A stretch of 64,000 bases of DNA from [Scytonema hofmanni] UTEX 2349 (GTDB lineage Bacteria; Cyanobacteriota; Cyanobacteriia; Cyanobacteriales; Nostocaceae): assembly GCF_000582685.1 (NCBI RefSeq), contig NZ_KK073768.1:72754-136753 (forward strand), given 5' to 3'. Both the position numbers and the translations under genes were made by a program. Below the pieces are notes generated by a model, which was not told the DNA's origin, searched no databases, and worked only from the letters and a program-made list of their open reading frames with translations. Below are positions 34,790 to 43,377 of the stretch, in pieces. Each line of letters opens with the position of its first letter. Position 1 is the stretch's first letter.

Positions 34790-36226
34790 TTACTGTAGTT
34801 GCTGGAAATATATTTTATCAGACGGTGCATGTGGATCTTTACTAGCGAAGCCGCAATACGCTCCCGGATTGACTTTTCCATAAGTTTTCAGGAAATTGAG
34901 ACAACTGGTGCGATCGCTAAAAGTGCCTACATAAACTACAAATGAACGTTGATTTGACAGATTTGGATAATCTGGTATCCAAAACACTCCTGGCTGACCA
35001 TAACCCGCTACTTGTAAAGTCTTAATTTGCTCAACCGCAGTTTGCAGATTTGGGAAGGTAGAATCTGCGATGAAATGAAAATAATTAGGCAGATTGGCAC
35101 TGTTAATAATTGCTGATTCCGATGACGCTACTTGAGAACTTTTATTGGCTGATGGAAGTGATGAAGTATCCTCAATTTGTGGTTTTGTCAATAGCGAAGA
35201 TGTAGCTTGTTTATATGTCGGAGGTTGAGGAGAATTTGTCAACAAAAGACCAATAATTACAGATGCACCCATTACTCCACCTGCAACTAAAATACTGCTG
35301 GTAAAAATAGCGTTTTGTTTATTGCTTTTAACCGCAGACTGGGAAGTAACAGGAATACTTTGGGAAGGCTGATGAAAAAAAATAGGTGTTTTTTGTGGAA
35401 GGGAATTTGTTATATTCTCTAAAGCATTCAGCATTGCTTTTGCACTGTGAAAGCGTTCCCTAACATCAAACCGAATTGCTTTATCTAATACCCCTGCAAA
35501 ACTTGGACTGACAATTTCTCGATCCCAAATATTCTCGCTAGTGTAGGAGTCTGTTGCCAATTGTTCTGGCGTTTTTCCTGTCAGTAAATATATAGTTGTT
35601 AATCCCAAAGTATACAAGTCACTAGCAAAAACCGGACGTCCTGCTGCTTGTTCATTTGGCATAAACCCTGTTGTACCGACGACCATAGAACTACTAATAT
35701 TACCTTCAGAATTTACCACTGTTGCCATCGTTTCACGCACAGCGCCAAAATCAATTAAAACTGGTTTGTTATCACTAGAGCGCAGAATGATATTGTCTGG
35801 CTTAATATCGCGATGGATAATACCTTTGCTATGCACATACTCCAGCACTTCTAACAGACTGATTAAAATCGAGCGTACCTCACTTTCTCTTAAACAGCCG
35901 CTTTGTTTGACCTTTTGGCTTAGGGTTTGTCCGCTAATCCATTCTTGTACTAAGTAAAATTGATTGTCCTCTTGAAAGTATGCGTATAGTGTGGGAATTT
36001 GCTTGCTTACTCCTCCCAATTCTTCTAAAATAGCAGCTTCTCTTTGAAATCGTTTTTGCACTAACTGGTGAATATGAGGATCGTTGTTAATTGGTTTGAG
36101 TTGTTTAATTACACAAGTTCTTCCCGAAGGCATTTGCGTATCTTCGGCTAAAAATGTTTCGCAAAATCCACCAGATCCAAGCATGTTGATAATGCGATAG
36201 CGATCGCTCAAAAATGTTTCTTTCAT
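34790..36226 (-). CDS. Ser/Thr protein kinase, membrane-anchored
   Basis: 478 residues. Kinase domain 1-265: LGSGGFCETFLAED, CVIKQLKP, HRDIKPDN, DFGAVRE and VGTTGFMPNEQ. A membrane helix (SILVAGGVMGASVIIGLLLT) lies near residue 320. The rest is Ser-rich, then a region of about 80 residues (FWIPDYPNLSNQRSFVVYVGTFSD, CLNFLKTYGK) that looks like an SPOR-like peptidoglycan or sugar-binding fold. It is paralogous to the kinase at 31929 in the catalytic part only. Substrates are unknown. Confidence 0.88.
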   Translation of the reverse strand: MKETFLSDRYRIINMLGSGGFCETFLAEDTQMPSGRTCVIKQLKPINNDPHIHQLVQKRFQREAAILEELGGVSKQIPTLYAYFQEDNQFYLVQEWISGQTLSQKVKQSGCLRESEVRSILISLLEVLEYVHSKGIIHRDIKPDNIILRSSDNKPVLIDFGAVRETMATVVNSEGNISSSMVVGTTGFMPNEQAAGRPVFASDLYTLGLTTIYLLTGKTPEQLATDSYTSENIWDREIVSPSFAGVLDKAIRFDVRERFHSAKAMLNALENITNSLPQKTPIFFHQPSQSIPVTSQSAVKSNKQNAIFTSSILVAGGVMGASVIIGLLLTNSPQPPTYKQATSSLLTKPQIEDTSSLPSANKSSQVASSESAIINSANLPNYFHFIADSTFPNLQTAVEQIKTLQVAGYGQPGVFWIPDYPNLSNQRSFVVYVGTFSDRTSCLNFLKTYGKVNPGAYCGFASKDPHAPSDKIYFQQLQ

Positions 36227-37023
36227 AAGTTTTTCTTAACTCAGATTTGCTTTAAATTACACCGGATTGTTTAAAATGATACAATTTCTAGTTTTAACTT
36301 AGGGTTTAATTTGATTTTTACTTGATTTTTTTATGCCAATATTTATCTAATTTATAGCTGAAAATCTTTGCTTCAATTACTATATTATACCACTAGAGAA
36401 ATCTCATAAAACACTCAGATCGCGCCAATCAAGTATAGATAAATTCTCTTCTTAGCTAATTTTCTACTCCCTAGCCTGATAACTGGTTTTTGATTTAGAA
36501 AATTGAAAATTCTCGCAAAAAACAATAAAATGAAAGAGTCACTCTTTTATCTGAAATTTTCTGGGGCAAATTTTGGGGAAAAAGCGGCTGTGCAAAAATA
36601 AATCAATAAAGAAAGAGTATCAATTGGGTAAGCACCTTTCTAGGGCAAAAAAAGATAATAAGATATTTGCTTAAACTTAAGTTTTGCTTTCGGCACTGGG
36701 AGTGAGGCAGATGGTCTGGAAGTGATTTAGCTCCAAAGAAAGAACTATCTATGCCTTTGGAAGCAGATTTGGGGAACTGGAACCGCAGAAACATGCTTGT
36801 TATCATCTGGTGTCTTTTGCCGGAAGTCGGAATTACTTGATAAATACCTATCAGAAATAATAATATATACTCTTAACGAAGCGGCAAATGTATTTATTTG
36901 AAAAACTATTATAAAATAAGAATAAAAATTATGGAAGCCTGGATTGCTGATTACTAAAAAAAGTTAAAAAAGCAAAAAAAGTCAAATAAAACTTGATAAA
37001 ATTATTTAGTTGAGGTTAAGTTA
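36227..37023. other. AT-rich spacer with no recognised gene
   Basis: About 800 bp between the divergent kinase and receptor genes. It is AT-rich and the short frames have no recognisable content. The promoters of both genes should lie here, but none could be placed reliably. Confidence 0.5.
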
Positions 37024-39717
37024 ATGCTGACGGCAGATGTGGCTATAAGTAGCAGCTACGACCCGCGTATAATATCGCTTTCGATAGCGATCGCCGTCCT
37101 AGCCGCATATACTGCTTTGGATTTGGCAGGACGGGTAACAACAGCCACATCTTTGGCAAAAACCGCCTGGTTGATAGGTGCGGCAATTGTCATGGGCATT
37201 GGTATTTGGTCGATGCACTTTGTCGGGATGTTGGCATTTAATCTACCGATACTGATAACATATGACATGGCAACGGTGCTGTTGTCAATTATACCAGCGA
37301 TTATTGCCTCCGCCGGAGCGCTTTTCTTAGGGAGTCGCCCAACTTTGAGCTTGTGGCAATTGATTATGGGCGGTATCCTGATGGGTATTGGCATCGCCTC
37401 AATGCACTACATCGGCATGTCCGCGATGCGGATGGAAGCAGACACAATGTATAATCCATTGCTGTTTGCAGTTTCGATAGCGATCGCCATTAGTGCCTCA
37501 ATTGTAACGTTATCTGTCGCCTTTCAACTACGCACGCAAAGCAGTACATCTGCCGGATTAGCAAAAATCTTGGGTGCGCTGATTATGGGATTGGCGATCG
37601 CTGGGATGCATTACACTGGCATGGCAGCAGCTAATTTTATACCTACTAATCCAAAAGCAATTGCAACCGGGATTCCCAAGGATTCCCTCACCTGGTTAGC
37701 TGTTACTATTGGTGTTGTCACCTTTGTAATTCTGGATTTTGCATTACTGATTTCATTTTTTGATCGGCGATTGACACAACAAGTAAAGCTTTTAGAAAAG
37801 CAAGAAACAGAAGCCAGAGGTTCGCAACTATTTACGCTTATTACGCTGCAAATTAGGCGATCGCTCAAATCAGAAGATGTTCTTTACACCACCGTCAACG
37901 AAATTCGTCAAGCATTAAAATCAGACCGCGTAGTTATTTATCGCTTTCATCCTGACTGGAGTGGCACCATAGTTGCTGAATCGGTAGCAGACGGCTGGAT
38001 CAAAACCATCGGCAAAACGGTCTACGATCCCTTTAGAGAAGATTACATTGCAATGTACACAAGTGGTAAAGTCCGAGCTACCGACAACGTCAACGAAGCA
38101 GGTTATACAAATTGCCACTGCCAGATTCTGGAAGACTTTCAAATCAAAGCAAATTTAGTTGCACCGATTATTATTAACAATCAGCTAATCAGCATATTAT
38201 GTGTCCACCAATGTTCTCAACCTCGGCATTGGCAAAAGTTTGAAATTGATTTAGTCGCACACTTAGCAATTCAAGTTGCGATCGCTTTAGATCAAGCGAG
38301 TCTTTTAAATGAGTTTAAGCAGTCGCAGAAAGTATTACAACTTCGCGATCGCGCCATTGCCGCCGCTAGCAATGCTATTGTTATTACTGACCCACGAGCG
38401 ATCGACAATCCGATTATTTTTTGCAATCCGGCATTTGAATCCATCACAGGTTATTCACCGGAAGAAGTGATTGGACGCAATTGTCGATTTTTGCAAGGAC
38501 TCGACACAGATCCCGCAACTATTGAACAATTACGTCATGCAGTGCGTAACTCTTTAGAATGCCAGGTAGTAATTAAGAATTACCGCAAAAATGGAACACC
38601 ATATTGGTCTGAATTAACGATTTCTCCAGTGCGAGATTCATTCGGACAAGTCATCAATTATATTGGTGTGCAAGCTGACATTACCCGACGCAAGCAAGCA
38701 GAAGAAGAATTAAAGCTAAGTCAACAAGCTTTGCAAAGCCAACTTTTAGAATTTCTCATCAACGTTAAAGAAGTATCGGGAGGTGATTTAACTGTGGGTG
38801 CAGAAAATATCGCCGGTGAAGTGGGGGTAGTAGCTGATGTTTTTAATACGATTATTCACAACCTGCGGCAGATTGTCAATCAAGTAAAACTTGCTGCTTC
38901 TCAAGTAAATCTTTCCCTTGATGAAAACTCAGGTGTGATTCAACAATTGGCGAATCAAGCTTTGACACAAGCCGAAGAAATTAATTACACCTTAGAAGAA
39001 GTAAATAAAATTAATTTATTTATTCAAACAGTAGCAGATAATGCCCACCAACTATCAGAAATTGCCTACACCACTTCAGATACAGCAACAACAACCCAAG
39101 CCGCAATCGATAATACCGTAGAAAATATCTTGAATTTACAACAGACAGTAATAGAAAAAGTAAATAAAGTGAAGCGTCTGCGAGAATCTTCGCCAAAAAT
39201 TTCCTTCGTTGTGTCGTTGCTTAAGCAAATTGTCTTGCAAACTAACTTGTTAGCCATCAACACTAATATTGAAACTGCGCGGGTGAGCAAAGAAGGTCGA
39301 GGCTTTAAAATAGTGATAGAACAAATTGGTCAATTAGCAGCCCAATCACAAGAAGTGGCAAAAGAAGTTCAACAAATGCTAGAGAACATCGAAATGGAAA
39401 CTAGCGAAGTCGTCAAAACTATAAAAATAGGAGCTAGGGAAGTGATAGAAAAAGCAAATATGATTAAAGATGTCCATAACCAGGGGCAGATTTTAGAAGT
39501 ATCCCGGCAAATTCATGATTTAGCGCAGTCAATTAAAGGTGCAACCGGATCTCAGGCACAAAGTTCGAGTGCGATCGCTTTCTTGATGCACCATCTTCTC
39601 ACAGCTTCAGAACACACTGCAAATTCATCTGACATGGTGTCTAAGTCTTTACAAGAAACACAACAAGTAACATTACAATTAGAAGACTCTGTGAATGCAT
39701 TCAAAACTGATGCCTAA
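37024..39717 (+). CDS. MHYT-GAF-LOV-chemotaxis-type receptor
   Basis: 897 residues. About 1-250 is a seven-helix MHYT sensor with three motifs (SMHFVGM, SMHYIGM, GMHYTGM). About 277-432 is a phytochrome/cyanobacteriochrome-like GAF with C364-H365 (AGYTNCHCQIL), at the position of the bilin-binding Cys-His, and a DPF near the DXCF site. About 440-560 is a LOV-type PAS with GRNCRFLQG (photoactive Cys C487) and NYRKNGTPYW. The rest is a methyl-accepting signalling domain (LKQIVLQTNLLAINTNIETARVS and onward). It may join gas/metal, bilin and flavin sensing to chemotaxis. LOV residue Asn of FWNLL is Ser here (YWSEL). Confidence 0.85.
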   Translation: MLTADVAISSSYDPRIISLSIAIAVLAAYTALDLAGRVTTATSLAKTAWLIGAAIVMGIGIWSMHFVGMLAFNLPILITYDMATVLLSIIPAIIASAGALFLGSRPTLSLWQLIMGGILMGIGIASMHYIGMSAMRMEADTMYNPLLFAVSIAIAISASIVTLSVAFQLRTQSSTSAGLAKILGALIMGLAIAGMHYTGMAAANFIPTNPKAIATGIPKDSLTWLAVTIGVVTFVILDFALLISFFDRRLTQQVKLLEKQETEARGSQLFTLITLQIRRSLKSEDVLYTTVNEIRQALKSDRVVIYRFHPDWSGTIVAESVADGWIKTIGKTVYDPFREDYIAMYTSGKVRATDNVNEAGYTNCHCQILEDFQIKANLVAPIIINNQLISILCVHQCSQPRHWQKFEIDLVAHLAIQVAIALDQASLLNEFKQSQKVLQLRDRAIAAASNAIVITDPRAIDNPIIFCNPAFESITGYSPEEVIGRNCRFLQGLDTDPATIEQLRHAVRNSLECQVVIKNYRKNGTPYWSELTISPVRDSFGQVINYIGVQADITRRKQAEEELKLSQQALQSQLLEFLINVKEVSGGDLTVGAENIAGEVGVVADVFNTIIHNLRQIVNQVKLAASQVNLSLDENSGVIQQLANQALTQAEEINYTLEEVNKINLFIQTVADNAHQLSEIAYTTSDTATTTQAAIDNTVENILNLQQTVIEKVNKVKRLRESSPKISFVVSLLKQIVLQTNLLAINTNIETARVSKEGRGFKIVIEQIGQLAAQSQEVAKEVQQMLENIEMETSEVVKTIKIGAREVIEKANMIKDVHNQGQILEVSRQIHDLAQSIKGATGSQAQSSSAIAFLMHHLLTASEHTANSSDMVSKSLQETQQVTLQLEDSVNAFKTDA

Positions 39718-40241
39718 AGTTCTTTCCGAACACCTTGAGTGGTTTGATTTTGCTGCGGTACTACCCTAATTTCCTGAGCAATAACCGCAGGTTTATTGAT
39801 ATACTTTTTATAGTATTTATCTTGCAAGTTCAAATTGTAATCCCGCTCAATTTTGGAAATATTCAATCTGCGAACCGGACCTGTAACTTCAACTTCTATA
39901 TCTCTATCTGCGGGTAGATTAAAAGGCTCCCCAGAAGCATTCACAACTACAATCGGTTCACTGTCAAATAATTGCTTATCTTTAACTGTGAAAGAAGTTA
40001 GACCGATTTTATCCAGTGCTTTACTTTTTATGGTCACAGTTCTATACATAAATTCGTCTGGATTATAAGTAATTTCCGACGTGTTAACCAACTTGGAAAC
40101 AGGAGTTGTTTCCGGTTGACTAAAATTGCATCCTCGAAAGATTGCTGTTAAAAGTGATAAAGCAATCAATACTCCTAAATCCCCAAATCCACGTTTAGAA
40201 ATGCCCTTTGTATTAGTCTTAGTTTCTTTAGCTTTGCTCAT
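39714..40241 (-). CDS. Membrane-anchored protein of unknown function
   Basis: 175 residues. A single hydrophobic segment (LGVLIALSLLTAIFRGC) comes after about 22 charged residues, with a lipobox-like Cys. The rest (YNPDEFMYRTVTIKSKALDKIGLTSFTV, PIVVVNASGEPFNLPADRDIEVEVTGPV) looks like a small beta-barrel, OB-like domain exposed outside the membrane. It is convergent with the receptor gene, their stops overlapping by four bases. No function can be assigned. Confidence 0.7.
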   Translation of the reverse strand: MSKAKETKTNTKGISKRGFGDLGVLIALSLLTAIFRGCNFSQPETTPVSKLVNTSEITYNPDEFMYRTVTIKSKALDKIGLTSFTVKDKQLFDSEPIVVVNASGEPFNLPADRDIEVEVTGPVRRLNISKIERDYNLNLQDKYYKKYINKPAVIAQEIRVVPQQNQTTQGVRKEL

Positions 40242-40360
40242 GATGACAAAATTCCAAAAGTTTCTTCTTCAACTGTTAGACTATTTCCGGATTAACCAAA
40301 ATTGACAACCAAAGGTGTTTTATATTGGTTTGATGTTAAGTAATTTTGTAATTAACTTAA

Positions 40361-40606
40361 CTTTTATAATTAATTTAATCTTCTATCTAATGGGATAAAA
40401 TTCAAATGCTCTATCCCTGATGTGCCAATACGGTTCGGTTAAGCTAAAAAAACAAAAATTTGTAGGTTGGGTTGAGGAACGAAACCCAACATTTCCAAGG
40501 CTTTGTTGGGTTTCACTTCGTTCAACCCAACCTACAATTTCCTTTTATAATTAATTTAATCTTCTATCTAATGGGATAAAATTCAAATGCTCTATCCCTG
40601 ATGTGC
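40361..40606. repeat. 65-bp perfect direct repeat flanking a palindromic element
   Basis: 40361-40425 and 40542-40606 are identical over 65 bases. The second copy includes the last 15 bases of the LysR gene (stop 40592-40594). Between them (40426-40541) is a palindrome, with TGTAGGTTGGGTTGA (40461-40475) pairing with TCAACCCAACCTACA (40522-40536). The layout looks like an element that arrived together with a duplication of its flank. Confidence 0.8.
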
Positions 40607-41485
40607 TATATCTTTGGTTACTGCAATGAACTCCCGCAAAATTATAGATGAATCATCGCGTCGCCAAATCACAGCTAATTGTCGCGTTAAATTCTCTCCC
40701 TGAATTTCTCGGTAGACAACTCCCTTTCGGACTAAATTTTGAGCATTAGCGGGAAGCAATGCCACACCGACACCACCTGCAACTAAACTAAGTACAGTAA
40801 TCATCCATGTTGCTTGTTGTACTACTTTTGGCGTAAATCCTACCTGCTGGCACAAATTAATAATCTGACTGTATGAAGGTACCAAATCAGGTGGAGGTAA
40901 CACAAAAGGTTCGTCAGCTAAAGCTTTAAGTGGAATTTTAGATTTCGCTGCCAAAGGATGTTGTTCAGGTAAAGCAATCACTAAAGATTCTTGTAAAATT
41001 GGCAAAAAACTTAAAGCAGTATCATTTTCATTTTCATTCGGTAGCCGATCAAAACCAACATCAATTACACGCGATCGCAACTCTTGTATCTGCTGAAAAG
41101 AAGTTAGTTCGCGCAAAACCAACTCTACATCACCAAAACGCGATCGGAAAACTCGCAAAATATCTGGTAAAACACTATTAGCGATCGAGCTATTAGCCCC
41201 CACCACCAAGCGTCCAATTTCCCCAAGACTAGCTCTTTTTGTCGAAATTATTGCCCGTTCCACAGTCGCAAGCACTAAACGCGCTTCTGTCAACAAAACT
41301 TGTCCTGCCGCAGTTAATTGTAACGGGCGTTTTTTACGTTCAAACAGTTGCACTCCTAAATCAGCTTCTAGTGCCTGTATTTGCTGGCTTAAAGGTGGCT
41401 GGGCAATGTGTAAACGTTCCGCCGCACGCGTAAAGTTTAATTCTTCAGCCACAGCGATAAAGTAACGCAGATGTCGGAGTTCCAT
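40592..41485 (-). CDS. LysR-family transcriptional regulator
   Basis: 297 residues. The N-terminal winged helix (MELRHLRYFIAVAEELNFTRAAERLHIAQPPLSQQI) is followed by a LysR substrate-binding domain of the CbnR/CatR-like type (VVGANSSIANSVLPDILRVFR, LPEQHPLAAK). It is divergent from aspartoacylase, whose start lies 123 bp away; the ATTATTTATC-rich gap may hold a shared operator. Regulation of aspA is a guess from position. Confidence 0.9.
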   Translation of the reverse strand: MELRHLRYFIAVAEELNFTRAAERLHIAQPPLSQQIQALEADLGVQLFERKKRPLQLTAAGQVLLTEARLVLATVERAIISTKRASLGEIGRLVVGANSSIANSVLPDILRVFRSRFGDVELVLRELTSFQQIQELRSRVIDVGFDRLPNENENDTALSFLPILQESLVIALPEQHPLAAKSKIPLKALADEPFVLPPPDLVPSYSQIINLCQQVGFTPKVVQQATWMITVLSLVAGGVGVALLPANAQNLVRKGVVYREIQGENLTRQLAVIWRRDDSSIILREFIAVTKDIAHQG

Positions 41486-41608
41486 TATTTATCGAGTCAC
41501 TATATTTAAAAGATATAGTTTATTAATAAACAAAATATTGGACATATAGTATCATTTTTATCTATTGTGATAGAGATAGACCAAGCAATAAGGTTTTGTG
41601 GCAACAGT

Positions 41609-42508
41609 ATGAACAAAATTAATCGTGTAGCAATTGTTGGGGGAACACACGGAAATGAATTCACAGGAGTATACCTGATCAAAAAGTTTGAGCAGCAGTT
41701 AAACTTAGTTAAACGCCCTAGTTTTGAAACTCTAACATTATTGGGAAATCCCGAAGCTTTTAAAGAAAGCAGACGATATATTGATCGAGATTTAAATCGC
41801 AGCTTTTTCAGTCAAGATTTGCAGAATTCAACACTTACTGGTTATGAAGAAATGCGGGCAAAAGTTATTGAAAAAATGCTTGGACCCAAAGGCAAATCTC
41901 AGGTAGATGTAATTATAGATTTGCACAGTACAACTGCAAATATGGGGTTGAGTATCCTTTTAGGCGAACTGCATCCATTTACTTTACAATTAGCTGCTTA
42001 TTTGACTTCAATTAATCCAGAGGTAAAAGTTTGTTATACGCAACTTAAGCAAGAAAGTAATTTACTTCGTTCTCTCTGCAATTTTGGTTTTGCGATTGAA
42101 GTCGGTCCAGTAGCTCAAGCTGTTTTGAACGCAGAATTATTTCAAAAAACAGAGGAACTTGTATACGCAGTTTTGGATTATCTAGAAAGAAGCAACCAAG
42201 GTATAATTGAAAATATAAATACCCCGCTGACAGTTTATCGATATGCTTCTGTTATTGATTTTCCCAGAAACGAGCATGGGGAAATTAAAGCGATGATTCA
42301 CCCGCAACTTCAGTTTCAAGATTATCAAGCTCTTCATCCTGGTGATCCGATTTTTCTCACCTTTGATGGAAAGGCGATCGCCTATGATGGAACATCAACC
42401 GTTTATCCAATTTTTATCAACGAAGCGGCATACTATGAGAAAGGTATTGCTATGTGTTTAACCGAGAAACAACAGCTTGAAGTGATACCAACACTTAGTT
42501 CCGATTGA
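41609..42508 (+). CDS. aspA: Aspartoacylase
   Basis: About 299 residues from the ATG at 41609 (MNKINRVAIVGGTHGNEFTG); the frame extends to a GTG at 41567. The zinc site H-x-x-E is in GTHGNEFTG. RDLNRSF and IDLHSTTANMG are the substrate and third-ligand regions, and AIEVGPVAQ holds the catalytic Glu. These are the hallmarks of the AspA/AstE family that hydrolyses N-acetyl-aspartate or related N-acyl amino acids. It lies divergent to a LysR regulator. Confidence 0.88.
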   Translation: MNKINRVAIVGGTHGNEFTGVYLIKKFEQQLNLVKRPSFETLTLLGNPEAFKESRRYIDRDLNRSFFSQDLQNSTLTGYEEMRAKVIEKMLGPKGKSQVDVIIDLHSTTANMGLSILLGELHPFTLQLAAYLTSINPEVKVCYTQLKQESNLLRSLCNFGFAIEVGPVAQAVLNAELFQKTEELVYAVLDYLERSNQGIIENINTPLTVYRYASVIDFPRNEHGEIKAMIHPQLQFQDYQALHPGDPIFLTFDGKAIAYDGTSTVYPIFINEAAYYEKGIAMCLTEKQQLEVIPTLSSD

Positions 42509-42709
42509 AGTAGCGGCTTTCATCAATTATAAATGTGACTGTGGCTTAATTTTCTTCAAGCACTGCCGTGAATATCTCACGGACTTCAGCTTCATCATCC
42601 CCAATCAAGATTCCCACACCGGCTAAGGATGGGATATCCGCAATTGGCATTTCTATGTCGATATTGCTACAGTAGATACAACTTGATAAAATACTTCTAG
42701 TTTACTACT

Positions 42710-43051
42710 ATGAACAATCTTTCTAATCGCAATCCAGAGAACTTTGGTTCTGAAGCAGTTAATAACAACTTGTGGCAATATATTAAATCTCTGAATCCAG
42801 AAATGGTTGCCCAACTATCCAAGCCTACATCACCAGAAGTACTTCAAGCAATTGAACGCACCGTTGTTAGCATGTTGGGTGGCTTACCTTCAGAAGACTT
42901 CGATATCGAAATTACCACTAGTCGTCAACACTTGGGTATGTTGTTAGGATCTGCCATGCTTAATGGTTACTTCTTACATAACGTACAGCAACGCTTGGAA
43001 TTTGAAAAGTCATTGCAGTTAACAGAAGTTGATTCACCAGACACTGTTTAA
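42710..43051 (+). CDS. DUF760 protein
   Basis: 113 residues. NLWQYIKSLNPEMVAQLSKP, then VSMLGGLPSEDFDIEITTSRQHLGMLLGSAMLNGYFLHNVQQRL, matches the DUF760 family of cyanobacteria and plastids. It is soluble and helical, with no known activity. It is followed by a strong hairpin at 43221-43253. Confidence 0.85.
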   Translation: MNNLSNRNPENFGSEAVNNNLWQYIKSLNPEMVAQLSKPTSPEVLQAIERTVVSMLGGLPSEDFDIEITTSRQHLGMLLGSAMLNGYFLHNVQQRLEFEKSLQLTEVDSPDTV

Positions 43052-43220
43052 TCTGTATGTTAAAAGCGTTTAATTAGGGTGCGCTCAGATTTTCTGAAGT
43101 ACACCCTAATTACTAATTAATAGTAATAAAAATACAATAACCGTTGTAGATACGTTTTTTTCGTAACGTCTCCACAATATATAGCAATCCTAAATAAAAG
43201 CGTGAAAATTAGCGCTGTTC

Positions 43221-43253
43221 AGATTCCCGACTTCTTTAAGAAGTCGGGAATCT
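43221..43253. terminator. Palindromic hairpin after DUF760, terminator-like
   Basis: A perfect palindrome: AGATTCCCGACTTC, five bases, then GAAGTCGGGAATCT, with a CTTTT just after. A near-copy lies after the magnesium-chelatase gene at 47161, so it is also a dispersed repeat. The rest of 43052-43377 shows no gene. Confidence 0.6.
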
Positions 43254-43377
43254 AACTTTTCACGCTGTCCAGAACATCGCGGACTTAGTTCGTAGAGCCA
43301 GCAGTTTCCAGTCTGTTCGCGTAGCGTGCGCTCGGCGCAGGGCTTAAAATTAAGATGGAGTGTTTACCACTTAACTC

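Noticed and set aside
36603..36806. 67-codon minus-strand frame in the kinase-receptor spacer
   Set aside because: No recognisable motif and AT-rich spacer composition.
42546..42650. 34-codon minus-strand frame (GVGILIGDDEAEVREIF) between aspA and DUF760
   Set aside because: Protein-like but too short and without a family; it may be a gene relic.
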